From NCBI RefSeq assembly GCF_035989285.1, contig NZ_CP108513.1:10292001-10356000 (forward strand): 64,000 bases of DNA. Direction: 5' to 3'. The position numbers were made by a program, and so were the translations under genes. The number at the start of each line of letters is the position of its first letter. Position 1 is the stretch's first letter. The notes under the pieces were generated by a model that was given only the letters and a program-made list of their open reading frames with translations, was not told the origin of the DNA and searched no databases. Below are positions 25,375 through 33,611 of this stretch, in pieces. The DNA comes from Streptomyces sp. NBC_01235 (GTDB taxonomy: Bacteria; Actinomycetota; Actinomycetes; Streptomycetales; Streptomycetaceae).

Positions 25375-27384
25375 TCACGCGGGACGAACGGCGCCGCGCA
25401 GCGCATCCCCGAACGGGAGGATCGCCTCCTCGCGGATGTACGCGCCCGGACCCGGGGCGTGGACCATCGTGGCACCGTCCGTGCACAGACCGACGTGGCT
25501 GAGGTCGTCGTGGAAGAACACCAGGTCGCCGGGGCGGAGCTCGTCGAGGCCGACCCGAGTGAAGGCTTTCGCCTGGTCGATGGCGGACCGCGGCAGGCTG
25601 ACCCCGGCGGCCAGCCAGGCGGCCTGGGTGAGGCTGGAGCAGTCGTACGACTCCGGTCCTGTGGCACCCGGGAGGCAGGGCCGCCCGATCTGCGCACGCG
25701 CGAAGGCGAGCGCCTTTTCAGCCTTGCCCAGATAGGCGGTGCCGGTCGCGCTGAAGGTGGTGCCGACGGGGGCCGTGGCCGAAACGGGCATCGGAGCCTG
25801 GGCGGGTACGGCGGCGGGGGCGGGAGCCACGAGGACCGGCCCTGCGGGGGCCGCCATGCTCGGCATCGGGGCGACGCCGACTCCTGGAGCCGGGTAGCCG
25901 GAAACGGAGGCAGCGCCCACGAGTTCGGGATGCGGGAAGCCCGCCGCAGGCACGGTCAGGGCCGCCTCGGACACGGCAATGCCGGCAGGCGGCGTTGCGA
26001 GGCCGATCTGGGGCATCGGGGCATCGGAGGTCGGCGGGGTGAAGTCGGCTGCGGGATACGGGAAGCTGAACGGAGGCTGCGCCACACCGAGTTCGGAGGT
26101 CAGGAAGCCGCCCCCGGCATTCATGGCAGCGAAGAGCGGGGTGTCGGCGAGCGGGGTGGCGGGACCGGCGTCGGGCATCGGGAAGGCGAACGACCCGGTT
26201 TCCGGTCCGGCTTGGGGCATCGGGACGCCGGGTGCCGGTGTGGCGGCGGCAGCTTCCGGCATGGGGAAGCTGAACGACCCGGTTTCCGGTCCGGCTTGGG
26301 GCATCGGGACGCCGGCTGCCGGTGTGGCGGCGGCAGCTTCCGGCATGGGGAAGCTGAACGACCCGGTTTCCGGTCCGGCTTGGGGCATCGGGACGCCGGG
26401 TGCCGGTGTGGCGGCGGCAGCTTCCGGCATGGGGAAGCTGAACGACCCGGTTTCCGGTCCGGCTTGGGGCATCGGGGTGTCGGCCGCAGGCATGGTCGCG
26501 GCGGAGTCCGGCATGGGGAAGGCGAACGGGCCGGTCTGCGGCGCCAGGGTGTCCGACGCGGGAATGGCGCCGACGGCATCGAAGTCGGGAAGGATGAATG
26601 TGCCCGTCGCGGGGTCGACTTCGGGCATCGGGAAGCTGAACGCGGGCTTCGCGACGCCGAATTCGGACGTCGGGAAGGCGGGCTCGGGGGTGGCGCTCAC
26701 GCGCGCGGAGCCGGCCCCCGGCGTCATGATCTTGAACTCGGGCAGCTGGTCGTCGCCACCTCCGCCGCGTTGTGAGGCCGCGTCGGGGCTCGGCGCCGCC
26801 GGTGGCTGACTCGGCCACGCGGCCGCGGCCTCCGTGCGGAACACCTGTTGCTGCCCGGTGTTCCAGGGCTGAGGCATCGGCTGTGTCATCGACGGCGCGG
26901 GCGACGGTTGGGGCGAGGGCGCCAGGGCCTTGGGCTCCGCTCGGCGCGGCTCGAGCGTCTGCTCGGCTGCCGGGGGGAGCGCGGCGACGGCTCGCGCGGT
27001 CAGCTCCGGTACCCGGCGCTCGGGCGCCTCCAGTTCGAGCCGTGCGCGCGGCGCACTGCTCTCGAAGGCCCTCTCCAATTCCTTCGGCACACGGGGAGTC
27101 GCCGGGGCGATGGGGCGGGCAGGCATACGGTCGGTGGGCAGGACTGCCGGCACGGTCGGACCGATGCTGTTGCGCGCCGCGTCGAACCACTTGCGGGTCA
27201 CTGCCTCCAACGACGGATCGGCCCCTCCGCGCCCCCGGTTCAAGGAGACGCCGGACCGGCGGCCGCCACCCGACTGGGCGCGTGTCACGTTGTGTTTCCC
27301 GGTGTCGTTCTCGGCCCGGTCGTACAACGCGTTGACCGCCTGCTGGATCTCCGCCCGGTTGGGCTCGAACGCCTCCGTCGCCAT
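25375..27384 (-). CDS. Repeat-rich NlpC/P60 peptidase-like protein
   Basis: A 669-residue protein; ATG 27384 follows GGAAGGAG. The C-terminal ~115 residues are an NlpC/P60 domain with catalytic Cys582 (YDCSSL), His630 (SHVGL) and a third polar residue at His642 (MVHAP), as in cell-wall endopeptidases. The N-terminal helix (EPNRAEIQQAVNALYDRAEN) is hydrophilic and no Sec or Tat signal is visible, which is odd for a wall hydrolase. The middle ~400 residues are Pro/Ala/Phe/Met-rich, with FSFPMPE units. Four of them are near-identical 28-residue repeats (84-bp DNA repeats at 26191-26500). A promoter-like pair lies at 27539-27568. Export by a non-Sec route, or an intracellular or injected cargo role, should be considered. 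Confidence 0.85.
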   Translation of the reverse strand: MATEAFEPNRAEIQQAVNALYDRAENDTGKHNVTRAQSGGGRRSGVSLNRGRGGADPSLEAVTRKWFDAARNSIGPTVPAVLPTDRMPARPIAPATPRVPKELERAFESSAPRARLELEAPERRVPELTARAVAALPPAAEQTLEPRRAEPKALAPSPQPSPAPSMTQPMPQPWNTGQQQVFRTEAAAAWPSQPPAAPSPDAASQRGGGGDDQLPEFKIMTPGAGSARVSATPEPAFPTSEFGVAKPAFSFPMPEVDPATGTFILPDFDAVGAIPASDTLAPQTGPFAFPMPDSAATMPAADTPMPQAGPETGSFSFPMPEAAAATPAPGVPMPQAGPETGSFSFPMPEAAAATPAAGVPMPQAGPETGSFSFPMPEAAAATPAPGVPMPQAGPETGSFAFPMPDAGPATPLADTPLFAAMNAGGGFLTSELGVAQPPFSFPYPAADFTPPTSDAPMPQIGLATPPAGIAVSEAALTVPAAGFPHPELVGAASVSGYPAPGVGVAPMPSMAAPAGPVLVAPAPAAVPAQAPMPVSATAPVGTTFSATGTAYLGKAEKALAFARAQIGRPCLPGATGPESYDCSSLTQAAWLAAGVSLPRSAIDQAKAFTRVGLDELRPGDLVFFHDDLSHVGLCTDGATMVHAPGPGAYIREEAILPFGDALRGAVRPA
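26191..26500. repeat. 84-bp tandem repeat inside the NlpC/P60 gene
   Basis: Four copies begin at 26191, 26275, 26359 and 26443, exactly 84 bases apart; the fourth diverges after about 35 bases. The copies differ by single bases, so the expansion is recent. Each encodes 28 residues including PQAGPETGSFSFPMPE. The period keeps the frame, so repeat number can vary without breaking the protein. Confidence 0.92.
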
Positions 27385-27538
27385 GGCAGACGTACTCCTT
27401 CCGTGCTCCGCGGGCGCAACCGGCCCCCGGATCCGGGCGACCCCCGAGTCGAGGGTGCCCCAAGCTCTGTGCCCTGCGGGACTGTTGGGCCGCCTGACCC
27501 GGCGGTATGCGCCGGAGTCGTTCGTGCGGTCTGGCGTC

Positions 27539-27568
27539 AACCTAGCCAACTTGTGTGACTGGTGTGAA
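27539..27568 (-). promoter_or_regulatory. Putative promoter of the NlpC/P60 gene
   Basis: On the minus strand TTCACA (27563-27568), an 18-base spacer and TAGGTT (27539-27544) fit a sigma-70-like promoter. Transcription would start about 145 bases before the ATG at 27384. Confidence 0.45.
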
Positions 27569-27652
27569 GATTGAAACGCTAAATGTCCGATACGTATTCG
27601 TGACCTTCGTCTCTCGCCGCCGCCGCGCCCACCCGCCGGCCGTGCGGGACGG

Positions 27653-28000
27653 TCACGAACGGGGAGCGCGCGCCTCGGTCTCGGGGCGCCTGACGCGGCC
27701 CGCCTCGTCCTGGATCAGCAGTGAGAGCAGGGATGCCACGCTCAACCCCGCCTCGGCGGGATGGCGCAGCACCTTGCCGGGCTCGATCCGGTAGGTGTTG
27801 CCGCGCCCCTCCCTCGTGTGGGACAGATAGCCGTCCTGCTCGAGGTCGGCGATGATCTTCTGGACCGCTCGTTCCGTCAGCCGGCAGTGCGCGGCGATGT
27901 CCCGGATGCGGGCGCTGTGATCGTCCGCGATGACGGCCAGCACGCGGGCGTGATTGGTCAGAAACGTCCATCCGTTGTGTGGCTCGGGCACTCCCTCCAT
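27653..28000 (-). CDS. Winged-helix transcriptional regulator
   Basis: A 115-residue protein starting at ATG 28000. The central region is a winged helix: ARVLAVIADDHSARIRDIAA, recognition helix LTERAVQKIIADLEQDG, and wing YLSHTREGRGNTYRI. This pattern is MarR/ArsR-like with a short C-terminal helix, typical of small Streptomyces HTH regulators; no ligand-binding domain is present. It is divergent from the STAS-ANTAR gene, and the 127-base region between them holds repeated ACGTAT-like motifs that may be its operator. The message looks leaderless (see promoter at 28007-28035). Confidence 0.85.
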   Translation of the reverse strand: MEGVPEPHNGWTFLTNHARVLAVIADDHSARIRDIAAHCRLTERAVQKIIADLEQDGYLSHTREGRGNTYRIEPGKVLRHPAEAGLSVASLLSLLIQDEAGRVRRPETEARAPRS

Positions 28001-28006
28001 GCGTCA

Positions 28007-28035
28007 ATCCTACGCCTGGAGATTCACGTATACAA
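28007..28035 (-). promoter_or_regulatory. Putative leaderless promoter of the winged-helix gene
   Basis: On the minus strand TTGTAT (28030-28035), a 17-base spacer and TAGGAT (28007-28012) lie so that the -10 ends six bases before ATG 28000. Transcription would begin at the start codon, consistent with the lack of a ribosome site. Confidence 0.5.
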
Positions 28036-28127
28036 AGGCCGGAACTTCATTTCATGTATCGGTTGACGTATGACGGGCAGGGGGTGAGTCTTGATGGTGA
28101 CGTGTGGAGTGACCGGGGGAGGCGGTC

Positions 28128-28874
28128 ATGCCGGAACCTGCTGATGTGGTTCGGCCCGTTCCTGGGCCCGAAATCGGTGTCCGTCCCGACGGCGACCGTG
28201 TCGTCGTGGCGGTGCGAGGTGAGCTCGACCTCGAGGCGGCCGAACAGTTGGAGTACGCCCTGCGCGCGGCTCTCGGCGCCGCGGCCGGCGGTGTCGACCT
28301 GGAACTCGGCGGTGTGGCGTTCTGTGACTGCTCCGCCCTGAACGTGCTGCTCGGTCTGCGCGAGCAGTCCCTGAGGCAGGGGAAGACGGTCGCCCTGCGC
28401 ACGACCGGCCCGGCGGTCGACCGGCTGTTGGCCCTGACCGGCACCTGGACACTGTTCGAGGCTCCCTGCCCCGATGGCGATGGCGATGGCCATGGAGGCG
28501 GCGAGGGCAGCGGCGCCGCGCACCGCTCCGGCGGGCCCGCCGAAACCCCGGACGGCAGCGCCCTGCGGGACCTGCGCATCGAGGTCGTACAACTGCGGCG
28601 CGCCATGCAGACCCGCCCCGTGATCGACCTGGCCCGCGGCATCCTCATGGCCTCCTTCGGCCTGGGCGCCGAGGAGGCCTGGCGTGTCCTGGTCCTGGCC
28701 TCCCAGAACACCAACACCAAGCTGCACCACCTCGCCCGCGACCTGGTCTGCGCCGTGCAGGGGGACCCGCCGGCGGACGCCGTACAGGAACAGGTGGCCG
28801 CGGCGGTGGCCAAGGTCAGGTCGGAGGTCGTCGCTCCCGCAATGGACGATGGAATCGATCGTGTGGACGATTGA
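28128..28874 (+). CDS. STAS-ANTAR regulatory protein
   Basis: A 248-residue protein; ATG 28128 follows GGGGGAGG. The N-terminal STAS domain (about 14-110) carries VRGELDLEAAEQLEYALRAAL and GVAFCDCSALNVLLGLREQ. A Gly/Asp-rich linker, containing GATGGC hexamer repeats at DNA level, leads to an ANTAR RNA-binding domain (about 145-205; LRRAMQTRPVIDLARGILMA, then EEAWRVLVLASQNTNTKL). ANTAR domains bind paired hexaloop hairpins and act as antiterminators. The STAS partner would normally respond to phosphorylation by an RsbW-type kinase, so this protein could connect that circuitry to RNA-level control. Divergent from the winged-helix gene. Confidence 0.9.
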   Translation: MPEPADVVRPVPGPEIGVRPDGDRVVVAVRGELDLEAAEQLEYALRAALGAAAGGVDLELGGVAFCDCSALNVLLGLREQSLRQGKTVALRTTGPAVDRLLALTGTWTLFEAPCPDGDGDGHGGGEGSGAAHRSGGPAETPDGSALRDLRIEVVQLRRAMQTRPVIDLARGILMASFGLGAEEAWRVLVLASQNTNTKLHHLARDLVCAVQGDPPADAVQEQVAAAVAKVRSEVVAPAMDDGIDRVDD

Positions 28875-28905
28875 TCCCGTCGGCAGACCTTGACCCGGCA
28901 GTTGG

Positions 28906-29372
28906 GCCTACGGCCCCGACGCCCACACTCCCGTCGACGCTGCCGGCCGCCTGGCCTGGTGGGATGCGGAACATCCCGGTGACTGGTCGCGGACCGAGCG
29001 CACGTTCCGCGACGGGCACACCGCCACCCGGTGGGCCGCCGGGGCCCGGCCGGGCCGGTGGGGGCGGGACGGGAACGTCCGCCTGGTGGTGGCCACCGCC
29101 GACCCGGCCACCCTCCCGGCCAAGGCGACCTGGTACCTGGCCATCGACCTGCTCCTCCCGGGCGCCCGCCGCGTCGTTGATCGCCCCACCCGCTCGCCGC
29201 TCTCGCCGAAATCGTGCGGATCCACGGGCTGCGGCACTGGTCGAGCAGAGCTGCCCACATGTCAAGGACGAACCCGGCCGGGCCGACTTCCAGGTCCGCT
29301 CCGATGCCGCCATCCGGCGCCACCAGACCTTCGTGAGCCGCGCGTTCAGCTTCTGCTGGAACACCTGGTGCG
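28906..29372 (+). pseudogene. IS701-like transposase remnant
   Basis: Fragments of the C-terminal half of an IS701-family (DDE) transposase in at least three frames. The pieces are LAWWDAEHPGDWSRTERTFRDG through VVATADPATLPAKATWYLAID (one frame, from 28906), a short IVRIHGLRHW-like piece (frameshifted), and KDEPGRADFQVRSDAAIRRH with AFSFCWNTW (another frame). The N-terminal half with the DDE residues is gone. It may decay further to about 29565. It marks past mobile-element activity just upstream of the Cys-rich/MNIO operon. I find no terminal inverted repeats. Confidence 0.72.
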
Positions 29373-29623
29373 CCCCGCCCCCGCCCGTTCCAAGCCATCG
29401 GTCAGTCGGTCCTGACGCACTGCCAGGCCCGTCGGCTTCGCCAACGTGCGGGTCCGCAGGGCTTCAGATGGCGCCTGACCCGGATAGCGGTGCTCCCCGT
29501 GCGTCGTTGGCTGGTCCCCGTGAGGCTGAGATGTACAGGTCGGCGTTGCTGCGCCGCCTTTGACCAAACGTGGACGACAAGGGGCCCGTCGTCGGGGCCG
29601 TTTTCGATGGAGGAGGTAGGCCC

Positions 29624-30265
29624 ATGGCTGGCAGTGATGGCGACGGCGATGGCCGGGTGGCGCATGATCCGGCGGTCCTGGAGGCGTTCGAGGCGGTGCG
29701 GGCCGGCGGAACGCTGGGCCGTGCTCGGCGGCGGATGGCGAGTGAGTCGGGCGGGCCGCGCGCTGGGGCGGCGGAGCTCCAGAAGATCACCGAGCTGCAT
29801 GTCTGCATGGGTTTGAACGCCTGCAAGGGGCATGACCGGGACGGCACAGCACCGATGGCGGGAATGGGCCGGTGCGCGACGGTGCTGCACGTGTGCCACG
29901 GTGCCAACGAGTGCCGGGGGCAGGGCGGGTGCGGCTACACCGGGCCGGACGCGGAGCTGGCCAGGCCGGGTACGCAGGCGTGTCGTGAGAACGGCAGTTG
30001 CGCGAGCCCGATCAACGTCAGCCGGGTGTTCGCCGGAGGCCCGCTGAAGGGCAAGAGCGTGTGGAAGCTGGCCCGGCAGCTGTTCGAGGCCAGGATGTAC
30101 GAGGCCGGGATCCCGTTCGGTCCCGCTCCGGGCGAGGGCTACCCGGACGACGTCGTCCCGCCGTACGAAGTGACGGAGCAGGACAAGCAGAAGCGCAGGC
30201 TGCAGGACGGCGCAGCGCGGCAGGGTGCGGCAGTGACGGCCGGGCCCGACGGGGCTGCTTCGTGA
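29624..30265 (+). CDS. Cys-rich CX5C-repeat protein, candidate MNIO substrate
   Basis: A 213-residue protein, first gene of the operon; ATG 29624 follows GGAGGAGG. It has eight Cys, at 61, 67, 84, 91, 97, 103, 120 and 126, arranged as four CX5C motifs (61-67, 91-97, 97-103, 120-126). Two related units, [15 protein letters not shown] and [20 protein letters not shown], are rich in Cys, His, Asn and Gly. The N-terminus is hydrophilic, with no export signal. The last ~85 residues are charged and lack Cys. Proteins with LHVC...NxCxGxGxCG units occur next to DUF692 enzymes, where they are candidate modified or metal-binding substrates. Its stop overlaps the DUF692 start (GTGA), so the two are translationally coupled. 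Confidence 0.8.
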   Translation: MAGSDGDGDGRVAHDPAVLEAFEAVRAGGTLGRARRRMASESGGPRAGAAELQKITELHVCMGLNACKGHDRDGTAPMAGMGRCATVLHVCHGANECRGQGGCGYTGPDAELARPGTQACRENGSCASPINVSRVFAGGPLKGKSVWKLARQLFEARMYEAGIPFGPAPGEGYPDDVVPPYEVTEQDKQKRRLQDGAARQGAAVTAGPDGAAS

Positions 30266-31176
30266 CATCACCGCCCGGCAGCGGGGGCATTTCCTCGATC
30301 TCCCGCTTCGCGCTTCCCGCTTTGGGGTTCGGGGTCGGTCTGCGGGCTCCGCATCACGGATGGGTCCTGGATCACCTGGAGGGCGGGCTGGGTGTGGACT
30401 GGCTGGAGGCGATCAGCGAGAACTACCTGGACTCCGGCGGCTTTCCGCGTCATGTGCTGGACCGGGTGGCTGACCGGTACCCGGTGGTGCTGCACGGGGT
30501 GTCGATGTCCATCGGCAGTGTCGATCCACTGGATCTCGACTATCTGGCCCGGTTGCGGCGTCTGGCGGACGCTGTCGGTGCGGCGTGGGTGTCGGATCAC
30601 ATCTGCTGGACCGGGGTGGCCGGGGTCAACACGCACGACCTGCTGCCGGTCCCTTTCACCGAGGAGGCCCTGGCCCATATGGCCGAGCGGGTGCGGATGG
30701 TCCAGGACGTCCTGGAGCGCCCGCTGGTGCTGGAGAACCCCAGCTCGTATGTGGGCTTCACCGCCTCCACGATGCCGGAGGAGGAGTTCGTCGCACGGCT
30801 GGTCACCGAGGCGGACTGCGCGCTGCTGCTGGATGTGAACAACCTCTACGTCTCGGCGGTCAACCACGGCACCGACCCGCACGCCTACCTGGCGGCGCTG
30901 CCGCTGGACCGTGTGGTGCAGATCCACCTGGCCGGTCACACCGACGCCGGCACCCACCTGATGGACACCCACGACGGGCCCGTCACGCCGCCCGTGTGGG
31001 ACCTGTACGCCGCGGTGCTGGCGCGCAGCGGTCCCGTCTCCACCCTGCTGGAGTGGGACGACCGGCTGCCTTCCTTCCCCGACCTGGTGCACCACCTCGG
31101 CCCGGCAAGGCAATTGGCCGAGCGCGCAGTACCGGCAGCCAGGGCTGCGGTGGCGGCCGCAGTGGCGGGAGGGTGA
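30262..31176 (+). CDS. DUF692 multinuclear non-heme iron oxidase (MNIO)
   Basis: A 304-residue TIM-barrel enzyme; GTG 30262 overlaps the upstream stop. The diagnostic blocks of DUF692/MNIO proteins are all present: [18 protein letters not shown] (Glu53), [12 protein letters not shown] (His78), VSDHICW (Asp112/His113), [10 protein letters not shown] (Glu159), [15 protein letters not shown] (Asp191), QIHLAGH (His222), MDTHDGPV (Asp235/His237) and LLEWDDRLP (Glu264). These supply two or three iron sites. The family (MbnB, TglH and relatives) uses O2 to remodel Cys or other residues of a peptide, usually with a partner protein. Here the Cys-rich protein and the DUF2063 protein on either side are the obvious substrate and partner. 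Confidence 0.93.
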   Translation: MTSPPGSGGISSISRFALPALGFGVGLRAPHHGWVLDHLEGGLGVDWLEAISENYLDSGGFPRHVLDRVADRYPVVLHGVSMSIGSVDPLDLDYLARLRRLADAVGAAWVSDHICWTGVAGVNTHDLLPVPFTEEALAHMAERVRMVQDVLERPLVLENPSSYVGFTASTMPEEEFVARLVTEADCALLLDVNNLYVSAVNHGTDPHAYLAALPLDRVVQIHLAGHTDAGTHLMDTHDGPVTPPVWDLYAAVLARSGPVSTLLEWDDRLPSFPDLVHHLGPARQLAERAVPAARAAVAAAVAGG

Positions 31177-31881
31177 ATGCCCACCACCGCGCATCCGGCC
31201 CCGCACCACAGTGCCGCCGATGCGGCAGGGCCCGCGGACCTGGCCGGTCTTCAACGCTGGTTCCAGACCGCGATACTGCACCCGCACGGAGCGGAGGGCG
31301 AAGGAGCGGACCGGGTCGCAGACGTCCTCACCAGCTCCTCGCGGCAGGCCGCCCACGAGCGCCTGGCGGTCTACCAGCGCGGCTACCGGCTACGTCTGCT
31401 GGGCAGCCTGCACTCCTGCTTCCCGGCGCTGCGCCACCTGCTGGGCCCCGAGGCGTTCGACGTCCTCGCCACGGAGTACCTTGACGCCCTTCCTCCGCGC
31501 GGCTACACCCTCGACCGCTACATGCAGGGCTTTCCCGCCCACTTGATCCAGGGCAGACCCGACGCGGGGCGACCTGCCGATGAACGTGACCCGTGGGTCG
31601 ACCTCGTCGTCGACCTGGCCCGCTTCGAGCGGGCCTTCGCCGAGGTGTACGACGCCGCCGAACCGAACCCCCACCGCTTGCTGGCCTGCCGGCATCCCGT
31701 GCACACCTACGCCACCGCCGTCGCCCACGGCCAAGACCCCGCACCACCCCCGGCCCGGCCGGTCCTGCTGACACTGGGCCGCCGCGGCCACACCGTGGTC
31801 GTCACCGAGACGGCCCCGCAGGCCGGCAGCGGTGGCGCCACCCAGCCCCGCCACACCGCACAGGCGCGGACGCCCGCGTGA
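31177..31881 (+). CDS. DUF2063/BufC-type partner protein of the MNIO enzyme
   Basis: A 234-residue protein whose ATG follows the MNIO stop directly. The N-terminal domain contains LAGLQRWFQTAIL, RLAVYQRGYRLRLLGSLHSCFPALRHLLG and LATEYLDALPPRGYTLDRYMQGFP. These are the signatures of the DUF2063 (HvfC/BufC N-terminal) family that accompanies DUF692 enzymes and is thought to present the substrate. A ~90-residue variable region follows, ending in a Thr/Gln/Ala-rich tail. Older annotation calls it a putative DNA-binding domain; the operon context makes a role as enzyme partner far more likely. Confidence 0.88.
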   Translation: MPTTAHPAPHHSAADAAGPADLAGLQRWFQTAILHPHGAEGEGADRVADVLTSSSRQAAHERLAVYQRGYRLRLLGSLHSCFPALRHLLGPEAFDVLATEYLDALPPRGYTLDRYMQGFPAHLIQGRPDAGRPADERDPWVDLVVDLARFERAFAEVYDAAEPNPHRLLACRHPVHTYATAVAHGQDPAPPPARPVLLTLGRRGHTVVVTETAPQAGSGGATQPRHTAQARTPA

Positions 31882-31945
31882 GCGGTACGCCCCCACCCCG
31901 TCCCTGTCCGGGTCGCCCGCGCCCGGCAAGCGAACTGGAGCCACC

Positions 31946-33247
31946 ATGACAACCCGCACCACTGCCGGCCTGCCCTTCACGATCGAGCCCCTGGTTCGCG
32001 TGAATCCGAATGAACCGATCCAGGACTACGAAACCCTGGTCAACCATCTCCACCAGGCGGCGCAGGTGGAGATGTCCACCATCCCGATGTACCTGTACGC
32101 GGCCTATTCCATCCAGACCAAGGGCCACAACCAGTGGCTGCCCGGCATCTCCGCCTTCCGCACCATCGTGGCGATCGCGATCGAGGAAATGCTGCACCTG
32201 TGCCTGGTCCGCAACCTCTTGGTCGCCCTCGGAGCGGGGGACCGGATCACCTTCAACGACAAGCACTTCATCCCCAGCTACCCCAGCAAGATGCTGCACC
32301 GTGTCCCCGACCTCGAACTGCACCTGCAACCCTGCTCGCCCGAGCTGATGAAGGACGTCTTCCTGCCACTGGAGCTGCCCGCCGAGCACCATGCGCCGGC
32401 GCAGCCCGACCAGTACCAGACCCTCGGCCAGTTCTACCGGGCCATCGAGGACGGCCTGGTCCGCGTGGACCGCGCCGAGGGCAGCAGGCTGTGGCAGTAC
32501 GCCAAGGACAGCACCGCCTGGCAGTACCAGCGCGCGTACTGGAACCGCGACGGCGGCGGCGAACCCATCCTCATCACCGACCTCACCACCGCCCGCGAAG
32601 CCCTGCAGATCGTCGTCGAACAAGGGGAGGGCGTCGACCCCGCCAAGGCCACCGTCCCCATCGACCCGGTCAACCCCACCCCCGGCTTGGACGAACTCTC
32701 CCACTACGCCCGCTTCCTGCGCATCCAGCAAGGCATCGAGCCCATCGGAAACGTGCGCAACGTTCCTGTCGACCCCAGAGGCCGCGACTTCGACGAGCCC
32801 GCCGCGAGCCTGGCCCAGCTCTTCAACGCCGCCTACTTCTACACCCTCGCCATGCTCGACAAGCTCTACAACCTGCCCGCGACCTTCGCGGCCGAGACGG
32901 CCAGCCCCCGCTACCACCTCGAACGCACCTTCGTCTCCGCCATGAGCGGCCTGCTCTACAGCATCGCCGACCTGCTCATGCAAACCCCCGCCACGAAACT
33001 GCGCACCGAGCCGGCGACGGTGCCCGTCTTCGCCGCCCCGACCTTCGAGTTCTACGACTTCCCCGCCGAGATCAAGAAGTCCGGCTCCCACACCATGAAG
33101 CAACACCTGATGTGGCTGTGCAACCAAGCCATCGCGCACTTCCCTGAACTCGGCGGAGACAACAGCGTCCACTGGCTGATCGACAAAATGCCCGACATCG
33201 ACCAGATCTCCTCGCAGCCCCCCGCCAGCCGCCCCCAACCGAAGTGA
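31946..33247 (+). CDS. Ferritin-like protein, VioB/iminophenyl-pyruvate dimer synthase type
   Basis: A 433-residue protein; ATG 31946 follows GGAG. A ferritin-like four-helix region occupies roughly residues 25-210, with likely diiron or heme-redox ligands at Glu42 (QVEMSTIPMY) and in the EEMLH block (Glu81/His84). The closest family is the ferritin-like domain found in the VioB/RebD iminophenyl-pyruvate dimer synthases and in many orphan proteins. Sixty-four bases separate it from the DUF2063 gene on the same strand, so it probably belongs to the operon. A redox or O2-handling role in the MNIO pathway is an inference. The C-terminal half is helical and unassigned. Confidence 0.82.
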   Translation: MTTRTTAGLPFTIEPLVRVNPNEPIQDYETLVNHLHQAAQVEMSTIPMYLYAAYSIQTKGHNQWLPGISAFRTIVAIAIEEMLHLCLVRNLLVALGAGDRITFNDKHFIPSYPSKMLHRVPDLELHLQPCSPELMKDVFLPLELPAEHHAPAQPDQYQTLGQFYRAIEDGLVRVDRAEGSRLWQYAKDSTAWQYQRAYWNRDGGGEPILITDLTTAREALQIVVEQGEGVDPAKATVPIDPVNPTPGLDELSHYARFLRIQQGIEPIGNVRNVPVDPRGRDFDEPAASLAQLFNAAYFYTLAMLDKLYNLPATFAAETASPRYHLERTFVSAMSGLLYSIADLLMQTPATKLRTEPATVPVFAAPTFEFYDFPAEIKKSGSHTMKQHLMWLCNQAIAHFPELGGDNSVHWLIDKMPDIDQISSQPPASRPQPK

Positions 33248-33611
33248 CGGCACACCGCACCCGGGCCCCGATCCGCAGGTTCGACCCGCGTGGGCGGCGA
33301 AGACGACCATGCCGGCGGTCCACGCCGGCCTCCAGACCGAATCGGTCGGAGGAGATGCGCAGGCAAGCCGCTGGGCGATTGCGGGCGTAGATGGCGAGGT
33401 GGTCGTGCAGGCTCAGGGTCACCTGGCCGCGTCGGGCCTGCGCGGGGACCTCGAAGTCGTCCCACAGAGACAGGTCGGTGGCGGTGGGCATTGCTCTGCC
33501 GGCTTCAGGGTTCGGATCCTTCGACACCCGGACCTTCCTCGGCTTTCGCGGGTTCGCCGTGCCGCTGACCTGGCGATATGTTCTTCGGCTCAGCGCGGGA
33601 TACTGATCGAC
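33248..33611. other. Region between ferritin-like and flavin reductase genes
   Basis: About 360 bases. No intact plus-strand gene. On the minus strand a piece starting near 33492 (MPTATDLSLWDDFEVP... and LSLHDHLAIYARNRP) looks protein-like but runs on into the antisense of the ferritin-like gene without a stop. I take it as a possible fragment of an unrecognised gene. Confidence 0.35.

Noticed and set aside
26191..26500. CRISPR array or mobile repeat
   Set aside because: The 84-bp period is in frame within a coding sequence and has no spacers.
24085..27384. Natural-product biosynthetic cluster around the P450
   Set aside because: Neighbours are an NlpC/P60 protein, a small Cys-rich protein and a kinase; no PKS, NRPS, terpene or RiPP genes are adjacent.
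29402..30271. Minus-strand frame opposite the Cys-rich gene
   Set aside because: The plus-strand gene has a strong ribosome site, coupled stop/start and conserved Cys motifs; the minus frame has no features.
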